From assembly GCA_958496175.1 (NCBI GenBank), contig OY292275.1:2604001-2668000 (forward strand): 64,000 nt of DNA, read 5' to 3'. The notes under the pieces are model-generated. The model saw nothing but the letters and a program-made list of their open reading frames with translations. It searched no databases and had not been told where the DNA came from. The position numbers were made by a program, and so were the translations under genes. The stretch comes from Sisyra terminalis. Its lineage: Eukaryota > Arthropoda > Insecta > Neuroptera > Sisyridae. Shown one piece after another: positions 23,136-35,169 of this stretch (positions are counted from its first letter, which is position 1; every line of letters starts with the position of its first letter).

Positions 23136-23736
23136 AAATCCGACATTTACTTTCTAATGATAGATTTCTAGTTTCTCTAAAAATTGGCTCCAAACATTGG
23201 TACACTTATTGGCCAAAGATGGGAGACTAAAAAGAAAACCTTTCTCAACTCCTCAGGAAAATATACATCATCTCCAGCAAAGAGACATTTCGGAGTTTCT
23301 AGGGTTTTGGAAAAACTTTTCTTTTATAAAAATCAATGTTAAATTTTTTTATCATAGTTCTGCACTTGCATTATGTCGTCTTGCAGTACCACATGTCATC
23401 ATTGAAGGTTGAAAAAATGGTTTATGACTTTATTGTTCCTACTGATTAATAAATTTATGTCACTATCGCTAATTTTTCGTATTAGTACAACAACAAAATA
23501 CGAAAAAGACATAATTTTTTAATTATTGTTTTGTGTATAATCGGAAAAAAAGAGATTCCCTTCTCCCTTCCCGAAGAAATTAGTTAATTAGAAATTAGTC
23601 TCGCTTTATTTGGAAAAGTCTGTTTTCCTCTAGTAAATGTTGTCGTCATAATATTGCAAGTGCATCACCTTCATTTGCAGTAGAATTGTCGATTTGTTAT
23701 CGACTTTCTATTTGAATATAAACTTTAAGATATCTT
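23136..23736. other. intergenic region, nothing recognised
   Basis: AT-rich. The 71-aa open frame at 23197-23412 has no domain that I recognise. Confidence 0.35.
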
Positions 23737-23740
23737 TTAA

Positions 23741-24461
23741 GGGTGGATCACCGTCAGAAAAAGAAATTTCGATTTTTTTTTCCATAAATGTCTTCTTATA
23801 ACATTCAAGAATAACGTGTTAAAAGTCCTGGAATAGCTGACTAATGTATTTTCACTGATAAAAATTGAATAAATTGATAATAACATAAAAAAATATCTTA
23901 AAAAAACTTTAAATGCGTTCTTCTCGAAATCAACTTTTTAAAACTGGGAGACAAGATTTCTCAGAAACTATCCGACGGATTTATTTGAAACTTGAGAGTA
24001 TTATAGTCCAACAAGTCTTCTTGGTACTGAATTTCTGAAATTGGCCAAACCTCCCCCACCCTCAAAGTGGGAGAGGGGGAAAGGTCCAAAAAAAGGTCGG
24101 TTTTTTTTAACTTTTTTTTCAAAGTCGCGCCATTTTGTGAATTTTCAACTTTTTTCGGATTTTCGAGGTTCAGTACCAAGAAGACGCATTACCAAAATCT
24201 ACATTTTTTGGAAAATCATGATCCGACTTCCGGTTTTCGAGAAAACTTGTCTCCCGTTTGCCTCATCATTTTTGAGGATCCTTTTTCAAAGCGCTGTAAA
24301 AGGGGGAGGGGAGGGGGGGACATATCGGGGCAAATAAAAAAAAAACTAGTTCAAAACTTCAACTTTTACATGCCGAAGACCGTTTTTTAATATCTCTAAA
24401 AAAAATAAAATGGCAGCAGTTTTAAAAGTCATTTTTTTTACGTTCTGACGGTTATCCACCC
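23741..24461. mobile_element. TTAA-flanked non-autonomous DNA transposon
   Basis: The terminal inverted repeats are GGGTGGATCACCGTCAGAA on the left and the reverse complement of TTCTGACGGTTATCCACCC on the right. TTAA lies directly outside both ends (23737-23740 and 24462-24465). The interior is 721 bp, with GC-rich phrases (CCTCCCCCACCC, GGGGGAGGGG). Open frames inside (24041-24390) overlap in several phases and encode no transposase. TTAA duplications are typical of piggyBac and Kolobok; the ends alone do not decide between them. Confidence 0.75.
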
Positions 24462-24465
24462 TTAA

Positions 24466-26380
24466 AGAAGCTATCCAAAAGTTTTTAATGGTAGAAATAA
24501 GAATTCAATCAACTGTCGGACAAAAAGAAGAAACTATTTCTTGTCGTAAAAGTGCCACATCAATATGAAGACGAAAATTTGTGCCTAAAATAAATTGTTT
24601 TCTAAACAATATTTATGGACTAATTAAAATTCGACAAAACGATCTAATCGATAAAATTTTTATCGCATTTCATTATTCATTTATCACCAATCAATATGAA
24701 TTACTAACTGTTTTTTTTTATATTTATTTAATTCTATCGAAATGCGTGGATCTTGGACTTGTTCTTTGAATGATTTCATAATAGTTTTAATAGAAAATAA
24801 AGAAATCCAGGAAAGTTTTTTCAGTATAAAATCCGTCATCAAATATAACTTTTATTATTTATCTGTATTGGAAATAAATACGGCGTAATTGTGTCATTAA
24901 TTCGACCTACCTGGTCTTTGTCATATGGAATCAATGTGGCAAACTTGGAGGATCTTGCAAGAAATTCTTTGATATTGGTTTCTAGCTATTTGTAGTCGAT
25001 TGAATTGTGTAACAAATTGTGGGCAATTTTTCTTTGTAAACAAATGTGTTATGAGTGTAATTGTTATTTAACAACAATAATTAATTTAGTGATTGGAAAA
25101 AAAGGCGTTTAAGTTGATTTTTATGTTGCAAAAGTGCTAATTTGCCAGCAGAAATGATGTAATTCTAGTCAATGAAATTGGGCTTTAATATTCATTAAAA
25201 TTCTTTTAAGTTTCCATAGTTAATTAAAGCTGGAGTCATTTATCCTTGCAATCTGATATTTAAGTGGTAAAAACTATCAATTGCACGGGCTTTTTGAAGA
25301 ACTCAAAATTCTTTTCGTAAATCTATAATCTTCTAATCATGCCGATGAAGTAGAAGGTAAATCCATTTCATCTGAATCAATTTTAATGATGGAAAAAAAC
25401 CTACACAATTATATGTTTTTCATGCGAAGACTATCGCATATATCAGCTAGTTTACCTTACAATTCGATTCTGTACTTATTTCTTTTTCGTTCAAATTGTT
25501 CCACTTAAAAAATACAAAAAAAAAAATTGTTTTGCTATGAGCCTTCCGAATTAATTACTTCATTCATTAATCAATTGTGAATCTCTGCATAATTTCACGG
25601 TTTGAATGCTTGCGGAAAATTAGTCGTGGAAAAGTTTCACGCTTCTTTACACGGAACTGTTACGAATAGAGAATCCAATAATGAAGTCCACCTAAAATTT
25701 GCATAATATTTGAATGTCATACAAATGCAATATATGGTGCATTGTCTTACGTGTTTTTTTTTTCGTTTCCAATTTGCTTAGATATTTCCTCTGTTTCCAC
25801 TCCATTGTGCAACGTAATGAATTTTCTTGATTTTGTTTATCATTTGCTTGGGTTTTTAATTAAATATAATATTTATGATAAATAAATTTAGTTGACTTTT
25901 AAATCTGAAACAAATATATACTTAAAATATGGACAGTTTAATTATTATTATTGGACAGTTTAATAGTATTTGTATTTTATTTGTAGCAATAGTTGCAATA
26001 ACTTAAATAGGATATTGCTGCAACCATATCTGATTTTGCAATAGTAAAATATGAATAATAAGTTACCTAGTTTTGGCACGGAAATTAATTGTGGAAGGAA
26101 ATATAAAAAGGAAGGAATAAATTTACTGAGTCATTGAAAAGTGAAGAATCTTTAAATTGTGTTGCATCATTGGCATAAAATTTAAACTTTCTGTATTCTT
26201 TTCTTGCTAATATTTTGAAGAATGAATGAAGAAATTTCTTTGGTTGTACTCCAAAATTGGGAGCTATATCCTTAATATAAAATTTTGTATTTAAGTACTT
26301 ATTTTTTATTACTTGGAACCAAGACTTTTCCACGTCTTATTTCAATGATATTACAAAGTCGAAGACTTCAATAAGGTTGA
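24466..26380. other. intergenic region, nothing recognised
   Basis: AT-rich. A minus-strand 82-aa frame (26085-26333) has lysine- and phenylalanine-rich low-complexity composition and no domain. Confidence 0.35.
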
Positions 26381-26389
26381 CAAAATTTC

Positions 26390-27645
26390 CAAAGTTTGGT
26401 TTTATTCTTCGTTGGAAAAGATAGCATATTATCTGCACTTAATTAGTACCAATTTTGTAAAGATTTTCAAGGTTTCAAAGCCCTAAAATTTTCTGGAGTT
26501 AATTTATTTATTTACTGGAAGATTGGTACCTGATAGTTACTTCTTTATTTGCCAGATATGCCACTAGGATTTACAAAGTTTTTATGGAAGATCTTCAAAA
26601 GTTTTTCACCTCTGTACTTCAATTCGAGCAGATCTTTAACTTGTTTGTTTTGTTAATGATTAATTCAGCAGTAATTAATAGATGCTAACCAAATAAAATA
26701 AAAAAGGGCATTCCTGTACATACTTCCACAAAAATATTATCCGATTTGTACCAGTATTGTTCCGTTATTCTCGATTGAAAATGCCAGTTTTCTTTTACGA
26801 AAAATCGAAACTTTATGCTGCAATATAAAAGACATTTATGTCTGAAACTCAATAAATAATCTCAAATACTTACAAGGAAATCAATTTTCGTAGAAGAAGA
26901 CATTATGGTTGGTTTTCAAGCTTTAAAAATGGTAATTCATCCGCTGAAATCTGGCAAAGTTTTATTGTATTCATCGGTTGTTTCTTTGGTAAAGATAGCA
27001 TTGTGGGCTTTTCTTCGATAATAATTCTCTGTGCTAAATTGGTATCAATTTTGTAAAGGTTTTCAAGGCTCAGAAGCTCTACATTTTCTCAAGTTAATTT
27101 GTTTAATTTCTGGAAGATTGGTATCAGGTAGCTGTTTATTTATTTGTCAAATATTCTTCTAGAATTCATATCGTTTTTAACAAAGATTTTCAAAAGTTTT
27201 TGCAGTTTTTCACCTCTGTACAAATTGAGCAAATCCTAGGGCTTGTTTTCTTCTACAATATTTTGCTTTTAATCGTTTTCTTCTACGTGTAGTTTCTTTT
27301 TGTAATACTAAATGCAAAACTGCTTTAATTGGTTTTTTAAATAATAAATTCAGCAGTAATTGGTAGATACGAACAAAATACAATAAAAGTGGACATTCTT
27401 TTACATATTTCCATAATAATACCAGTCGATTTGTGCCAGCATTGTCCAGTTATTCTCGATTGAAAATACCAGATGTCCTTTCCGGAAAATCTTAATTTTC
27501 TGCTGAATATCAAAGAAATTTAGGCTGAGACTCAATTTAATACTCTTAAATACTTACAAAAAATACAATTTTAGTTGAGGAAGACATTGTAGGTGATTTT
27601 CGAACTTCCAAAATGGTAATTCATTCACCGAAATCCGGTAAACCG
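26390..27645 (+). repeat. diverged tandem duplication (~0.6-0.67 kb unit)
   Basis: Landmarks repeat in order: AAAGATAGCAT (26418, 26993), CAATTTTGTAAAG (26450, 27049), CTGGAAGATTGGTA (26515, 27111), CAGCAGTAATTA/TTGG (26667, 27351), and AATGGTAATTCAT (26930, 27612). It is non-coding at present. Confidence 0.6.
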
Positions 27646-27649
27646 TTGC

Positions 27650-28985
27650 AAAAGAAAATGTTATTGAACTTGCAGAATTTATGGCATTTTTTGTGGAAAA
27701 TTCATGCCAAAGTCAATGAAAATTCGTACAACCATTTAAATTGACTCCATCAACAAATTTATCACCTCCAAAACATCTGGCTCTTTCGGAAAAATTGGCA
27801 TTGGGACTTCAACGCCAATTATCGTTACATTGCATCAATTCGAAATTGGCCGGCAACTTTGAACAAATTTTTAAAAAAAATTGATAATCAAATGTTCAAT
27901 ATTAAAATCTTAGTTCATTTACCATTAATTTTCCAATATTCGACCGAAGGAAACGTATTACTCTTGCTATCAATCCAATTTAAGCTTTTGGATCTTATTC
28001 AGCTCACAAATGCTGCACTGTAACTTATCGTTGAAAGATTTGTACAGTTATTTACCAAATACCGTTTTACTTAATCTTATAGAAGTCAAAAAAACACCTG
28101 GAGGAACCTCCACAGCCGTGTAGTACCCCAATGCCCTGAAACCGCTGTCCACCACTGAATCACTCCTCGACTTTGATTGACAATGAATAACTGATATGTT
28201 TTCTAATACGAATTTTAACATAATAAGTTTTCAATAATCAAATTGCTTAAAATTTTAAATTTCGATTATTATTTAATTTATTTTCATTATTAAAAATAAA
28301 TTCTCCATTAAACCTTTGTAAAAGATAATGTTGTTGAATTTGCAGAATTTATGGCATTATTTGTGGAAAATTCATGTCAAAGTCAATGAAAATTTGTACA
28401 ACCATTGAAAATGACTTCACCAACAAATTTATCACCTCCAAAACATCTGGTGCTTTCGGAAAAATTGACATTGGGACTTCAACGCCAATTATCGTTACAT
28501 TGCATCAATTCGAAATTGGCCGGCAATTTTGAACAAATTTTCAAAACATTTTGATAATCAAATGTTCAATATCGAGATCTTAGTTTATTTACCATTAATT
28601 TTCCAATATTCGACCCAGGGAAATGTATTACTCTTGCTATCAATTCAATTTCAGCTTTTGGGTCTTATTGAGAACACAAATGCTGCATATTGACTTATCG
28701 TTGTAAAATTTGTATAGTTATTTACCAAATACCATCTTATTTAACCTTATAAAAGTCAAAAAAACACCTGGAGGAACCTCCACAGCTTTGTACTAACCCA
28801 AAGCCCTGAAACCGCTATCCACCACCGAATCACTTCCCGACTTTGATTGACAATGAAAAACTGATATTTTTTCTAATAAGAATCTTAACTAAATTCGTTT
28901 TCAATAATCAAATTGCTTAAAATTTTAAATTTCGATTATTATTAATTAATTTTCATTATTAAAAATAAATTCATATGAAATGAAC
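27650..28985 (+). repeat. tandem duplication (~667 bp unit)
   Basis: The block beginning TTGCAGAATTTATGGCATT (27670) recurs at about 28340. The copies share ACATCTGG-CTTTCGGAAAAAT, CGAAATTGGCCGGCAA, ACACCTGGAGGAACCTCCAC and GATTGACAATGAA. They are clearly more similar than the neighbouring 26.4-27.6 kb duplication, hence younger. Confidence 0.75.
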
Positions 28986-28989
28986 AAAA

Positions 28990-31490
28990 CTTAGGTTAAA
29001 ATTTTTGTCAATCGGAAATTGTTTGTAAAGATTAAGAATGTTAAAGAAGATTTAATTAATTACGAACAAATAATTAATGATTTTAATATATTATACTCAA
29101 TTTCTGAGATTTAAGTTTTATTTAAATCAAAATTTATGTTGGGGATTTGTAATTAGTTTGGGTGTAACTTTTGAAAGTATTTTAAGTATTTAAGAATCTT
29201 ATTGAGTTTTTTTTTGAAAAATAAATTATTCTTAGCAATTGTAAGTATAAATTGGAACTTTTGCTTTATTATTTTTTGTTTACGGAAGTATTCTTAACGA
29301 TTTTTTTTTAGATTTTGCCAAAAATACTTTAGTGATACAAAAAAATATTCCACTGAAATATTCAATATTCATCCCATTGATACTCTATGCATTAAAAAAT
29401 CGGAGACAATTTTTTAATTTGAATTATCTTTAAAAATAAGCCACAACAATGCAGCCATATAAAATATTATATCAAGTGATTGAACTAATAAATTGAACCA
29501 AAACATGCCTTTTACGCAAATTGATAATGGACAATAAAATTGGCGTTTAACGAAAACGACTATGGAAATCTAATGTGTGACAAAAATATTAATAAATGTT
29601 AAACTATTTCGACATTCGTCACAAATTATATTCTCAATTCAATTTAGAATACGATTGTATAAAACGATTTTATTGCATTTGTAATACGTTTTTCTTTTCC
29701 CATTTTATTTCTGTGTTAAAACACTGTGACTGTTATATTGATTTGATTTACATATAATTTCCTGAAAACGCCCACCGTCCTCGATTTGTTGAGAAGAACA
29801 AAAAAAAAACACGCTTTCGATTTAATGCCTATTGTTCGCGGTGCTGCCGAAATGTATTCGATCTCTATACAATAAATTTAGTTTTAATCGATCGAATTCC
29901 GTATATTAAGTTGCAGTTACAAGTATTGGTTTTAAATAACAATCAAATATAAAAACAAAGGCTTCCTTTCGATAAGTTTTTATTAAAAATAGAAAAAAAT
30001 TAATGGGGAAAAGTAAATGGCAAATCATTTTTAATGGGAAGTATATTGAATTACATTAATGGATAGTAATATATAATATATATATGTCTTTGAGATTCAA
30101 TTAAAGACAGTAATTAATTAATTAATCTCAAAGACATATATATATTATTATCCATTAATTTATTGTGATTCGGAAGTAAATAAAATACTTATCAATGTTA
30201 AAATATTGAATTACATTTTGGATTTGAAGGTCTGCAACTAGCAATACATTATCGCAACACTGGTTGCATAACCAGTATGTTGTGACTTGACGTGAAAATT
30301 CCATTCAAAAATCGCTGTAGAAACATGCTATATCGCCTTTTTTCTTTATGAAAATATGGAAAAAAATTAGCCGAAGACTCAAGAATCAAAATTTGATGAG
30401 TTATTTTAAGTTTTTCAGGTGCATTCGTCCTCCAAAAGTGGCTTAAAGTTGGGGTTGTGGATTAGTTTATGTCGACCTTTTATATCATAAAAATTGGCGT
30501 TGAACAACGAAAATTTACGCTTAAGAATTTTATTGTACTTTTGGAAGGTCCTCAACTACGTTACTAATAGAAAGCTGTTTCAAAAAATAACGAAAATATG
30601 TAAGGAACTGGACAAAAATAATTGATGCCAACAAAACATGTGCAGCTTAAAAGACCTTTACCAGGACAATTCGGTTTTCTGATAAGACTATCGAAAAATC
30701 CTTCAAATTTGATGAATTTCCCGGCAAAAGTTTAAGTGCTATTTTGGAAAAAAGGTGAGAAAAATCTACTTCTTTATAGAGGCTTAATTCTTTTGTAAAC
30801 ATTTTTAGATTATCCATTAATTGCAGGAAAATCAGTTTTCAATTTTAACATCAAGAAACTGCATATTGCACTTTTTCTTTTGCCATCATAATACCATATA
30901 TTTATTATAGAGATTTCCAATTTTATTGGGTATCATTGGTCAAAATACAAATGGTTTTGGTTCACGTTATTATCCAACAGCCCAAAGGTAAAGAAAATTC
31001 AATTAATTGGGAAAATGGAGGATATTTTCAAAAATTATTGGGTATTAGAATAATGTATTATCTATTTTTTAAATTAAATATTTTCTTTACATTTTTAGTG
31101 ATCTTCATTTAGCATTTTTTGGTGCCAATATTAACAATATTTGAATTCAAATTGGGTGGAATAAAACGTTATTTTTATGCAGTAATCCGTATGATTTGAT
31201 TGGGAAGTTTTAATAGATCTTTGATAATTTATATGGAAACTTTAGGGTATTTTATATTGAAATATCTTTTAAGATTTGGTGAGATTAAAGATGAAAAAAA
31301 TTTCTACTTTAAACAAGCTTTAAGCAAATAAATAACCGGTTGAAATAAAAATATGTTTTCTTTAAGAAAATTTTAAATTTTTGCATCAAAATTATGCAAG
31401 AATTTAATAATTAAACTTCAACTTATCCAATAATTAAGTAACGAAAACTTTTTCAATTTTTTTTTCGAGAAGAAAGACTAAAATTCAAAA
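28990..31490. other. intergenic region with a short palindrome
   Basis: AT-rich. An inverted repeat at about 30062-30160 (GGATAGTAATATATA... pairing with TATATATTATTATCC, including ATATATGTCTTTGAGATT and its complement) could form a hairpin with ~35-bp arms. No genes seen. Confidence 0.5.
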
Positions 31491-31499
31491 TTTGAATTT

Positions 31500-31860
31500 G
31501 CTTTTTGTTTACCGATTGTCGTTTTCATTACAAACGACGAACGTATATTTGTGACTTAGTTGATTGTACACCAACTTCGGCATAGCATCAATAGTAAATA
31601 ATCTAGAAATTTTTGCACTTAAACCGGTTTTTATGTTGATTTAAAGCACCAAAGTGTATCAATATAAATTTTAAGTTAAACAGCATATTTGCAACAAATT
31701 ATTTTTGGGTAAGTAAATAAATATCTGTGCTTATAATTCAATCAAATGTGGGACCCATTTACATCATTACTATCAAAAATAAAAGCTCATTTCATCAACT
31801 CTTTCGCCAAAAGAAAGTTTTGGTCCCAAATATTTCTTAAAACTTATGATTCCAATCATT
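31500..31860 (+). repeat. duplicated promoter/leader-like segment, copy 1
   Basis: Shares TTAGTTGATTGT, TTTTTGCA-TTAAACCG, GCAACAAATTATTTTTGG|GTAAGT, TCAATCAAATGT and TTTTGGTCCCAAATATTC with 33800-34110. The consistent GTAAGT after a non-coding leader looks like a 5' UTR exon with a donor site, but no downstream coding exon is visible. Confidence 0.45.
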
Positions 31861-31869
31861 ATTAAGACA

Positions 31870-33715
31870 TTAAATTTTATACAAATCGATACATATCTAT
31901 TAAAAATTGAATTCTAATATAGTTTGTAGGGAAAATTTTGCAAAAAAATAATTAACAGTTTAATTATTATTAAATAAAAATACTTCACGAAAACCAAAAA
32001 TTGATGAGCCATCTTTTATTGAAGCACTTTTACAAATCATTGTCAATCTGACCGTAAATTTTATATAAATCGATAGATACATAATCAAACTTAATCTTTA
32101 CAATCTTTTTTTAAGTCAAAATTAATTAATAATATGTTAATTATTTAACTGCTAAGTTTTTAGAAATTACGTTGTTAACAAAAACGCCAATTATTCCCTC
32201 CTCCTTAGTATCTTATGTTCCTATGGTTAAAAATGGTAACACTATAGAGATTGTTCTTGAAATGGGCTTAACTTACTTTCAAAATAAACGGTGCATATAA
32301 TAATCGATATATACATATTTAAAGTTAATTAAAAGAAAGTTTAAAGGAAAATTACACATGAAATTAAATCGCCATTTATTTATTTATTATGTCCCAAAAA
32401 AATAGTCATTCTCTCTTCAAATTTTATTTGAATCGATTGATTAACAATGCAACTAAATCCTAACACTCTTTTTTTTGGCAAAATTAATTAATAAATCCCT
32501 TGAAATCCAAAAAAAAAGTTTACCTAGTTCTCAAATCATTTGAATCAACCCCTCGGTTTTCCAGTAAATAATCAAAATATTTACTTCCATTAATAAAAAC
32601 AATTATCTCCTATCATTCATTAAATACTTCCAATTACAATTTCAGCCCTAATTGCCCAAAATTAATTACAAATAATCAATTAACTCATTGATTAATTATT
32701 TCAAAATTTGAAATTTGATCAACATGCCAACGCATGCGCATTTAACAGTCATTGTGTCAAATTTGAATTGATTTAAAATAAAATAAATTTAGGAGGAAAA
32801 CTACTGTAAATATTTTTTTTTCATGAAAAAACTTAATTTTTTTTGATATTTCCAATGGCCTTTGATTTTCCAATGATTTTAAGATCTGATTTGGTCATTC
32901 GAAAGAATTTTCATCCGCTTTTCATTTTCCGTAAAAGATAAGAGATACCCAGATAAAGTAATAGAACAAGGATAAATAAAAACAACCTAAAAAACGTGTA
33001 GGTGGACCAGAGCTTAAATTTAAAGTAGGTCATCAAACAAATCCAAAATTTAAATTCTTTTTTGGATGATCAAATTGAGTAAATAAATATAATATTCATT
33101 TTTCTTTTAATTTCCTTTCATATAAAATGATTTAAGCCAAAAAATTCAAACATTATTAAAATAGTTTTGCCAATTTATAAATTTGAAGTGGCCGCTGCAA
33201 TTCTCGTGCTCTGATTGGCTGAATTGAATTTCCCTATCTGTCACTGATCTATTTTCATATTAATCATCTTGTAACTTTATATTTAAGGGATTTATACTTT
33301 TAATACTATAAAAAATCAATGTGATCGATGGATTTATGTTAAGTTTTTAAAAGTTAAAAAGAACCGTTCGTGTTTTAGTGCAAATTTTCTTATTTTTATG
33401 AATTGGTAAGTATCAAGTATGCGTTTACATGGTGCCTTAGATCGCTTGAATTATGAATATCAATTTTATTCTTAAGAAAATAAAACGTTTTTCATTGAAA
33501 TTAAGTAAAAACATAATGGCAATATTGAATTTTGGGTTATTTCCAATAATTTTGGCAAAAGCAAAACCAATGGTTTACTTTATAAAGAAAAATATTTGGA
33601 AAAAAAAATCAAAGGTTGGCCATTTGATTGAATTGTTTTTATAGATGGATTTCTATGTTTAAACAAATATTACTTGTTAAATCTTGTTATTATTGTTATT
33701 ATAGTAAGTCAATTC
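31870..33715. other. intergenic region
   Basis: AT-rich, with no gene recognised. A leader-like phrase ending GAATTG|GTAAGTATC lies near 33405, similar in style to the duplicated segments on both sides. The plus-strand 63-aa frame at 33453 is lysine-rich low-complexity. Confidence 0.35.
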
Positions 33716-33719
33716 GTTC

Positions 33720-34110
33720 ATGGCAATCGTAGATGTTTTGTTTCTTTTCATTAAGATTCTTGTTTGTTTGGTTTGTTGTACATATCGCAGCTCATTTGTC
33801 ACTTTGTTGATTGTTCGAGTTCTTTTGGCCAAAGCGTCACTTAAGGCTATTGCAATTTTTGCATTTTAACCGTTTTTTTTTACTTTATCAATAAAAAAAG
33901 TGTTTAAATTTGAAGTTAAAGTATCAGTGCATTTGTGCAACAATTTATTTTTTGTCCTGTAAGTACAAATCTTTGTTAATTAGTCAATCAAATGTTAACC
34001 TCATTAACATCCCTATATGGCCACATGTAAAAAAATAATGAAAAGCTCTTTTCGCCTAACTTTTTCAACAAAAGTAATAGTTTTGGTCCCAAATATTCAT
34101 TCTATATAGT
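33720..34110 (+). repeat. duplicated promoter/leader-like segment, copy 2
   Basis: Paralogous to 31500-31860: GTTGATTGTTCG, TTTTGCATTTTAACCG, GTGCAACAATTTATTTTTTG, then GTAAGTAC, TCAATCAAATGT, and TTTTGGTCCCAAATATTC. Confidence 0.45.
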
Positions 34111-34375
34111 TTTTAATGTATCTAATTGGAGATTTTTCGGGTTTTTCAATGAAAGCTTGGAAAATTCTATTGGCATGGGTGAACTTTGGAGTCCGTTTTA
34201 ACTTTTTATATAATCGAATTAGCCCAAAAACAGTTGATTCTGATTGACTTTAGACCTTTTTAAATAAATCTAGCTAAAATTTATTGACCAATCGATAGTA
34301 ATTTTGCTGCAAATAAACTTAAAAAAAAGTCATTTTTCCAAATTGTGCTAGTTGACAAAAAACAAATGACGATCG

Positions 34376-35165
34376 AGCAGAGGTGAGCGTCTGTTTGTTA
34401 GTTGTGGGTAGTTAGTGCTTTAGTGCTTTTTAGTGCTTTTACATTTGATTTTTTGCGATTAAGTTTTAAAGTGTTTAGTATAATAGTTTTGTTTTATTTT
34501 TTTGTAGATGACAAAGTGTTAGTGCCTGTTTGGATATGGACCTGTTGGATCATTGGATTTTCGGACGGCTGGACGACCACCTGTGGCTGAGATGGCGAGT
34601 TGGAGCTGAGTTGCTGATGAAGACTGCAGTCAAGCTAAGATGCACGCTTTTCTAAACTAATCCTTTTTTTTTGAGAGTTTCAGCTAGGGGGTGGTGGTTT
34701 TTTTTTTTGGGGACAATTGTTTTGAGCCACAAAATTGTATTTATTTCCATGTATTTTCCGTACACGCGCGCGGTTCTCGCGGCGTCTTTGGGGCTCCAAA
34801 CCCGTCCGATTTTGGGGTCCCCAGATGCACTCTCGTAATTTGTAGGTCCATATTGGAGGTCAGGGTATCAATTGATACTAGGAAGCAGTTCGAATCCTGA
34901 TCGCAACGAAAGGTGTGTAACATTTTGTTTTTACGGTGGTTGGTGGCTCAGGGCAATTGTCATACATTTTTTTCTCCATGAAGGGGGTAGGTAGGCTGGT
35001 AAGGGCGCTAAGTTTCTGGTTAGGTTGTTAGGTAGGACTGTTAATTTTTTTTTCCTACGTTTTTCTTTTGTTTTGATGCCCTTCAGGCATCGTTAAAATC
35101 ACGATCGGTTCGCGAGTGTTGTGATCTGTCGAGATCACGAAGAATGCTGAATTTGTCTGCAAAAT
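34376..35165 (+). other. GC-richer composite island, possible 5' end of a retroelement
   Basis: This stretch stands out from the AT-rich flanks. It holds AGTGCTTT repeats (34411-34440), an acceptor-like T-run TTTTTTTGTAG|ATGACAAAG (34496), CGCGCGCGG, CCAGATGCACTCTC, and ATGCCCTTCAGGCAT (35077-35091, a small hairpin). The reading frames here (34402-34590, 34691-34900) show no domain, and overlapping antisense frames argue against coding. It may be the 5' UTR of a LINE or a decayed gene promoter. Confidence 0.35.
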
Positions 35166-35169
35166 GAAA

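Noticed and set aside
24041..24390. 98- and 107-aa ORFs in two frames
   Set aside because: Both lie in the non-coding interior of the TTAA-flanked element, overlap each other and show no transposase motif.
34870..34900. tRNA-like B-box phrase AGTTCGAATCCTG
   Set aside because: No A-box, acceptor pairing or anticodon arm could be placed around it.
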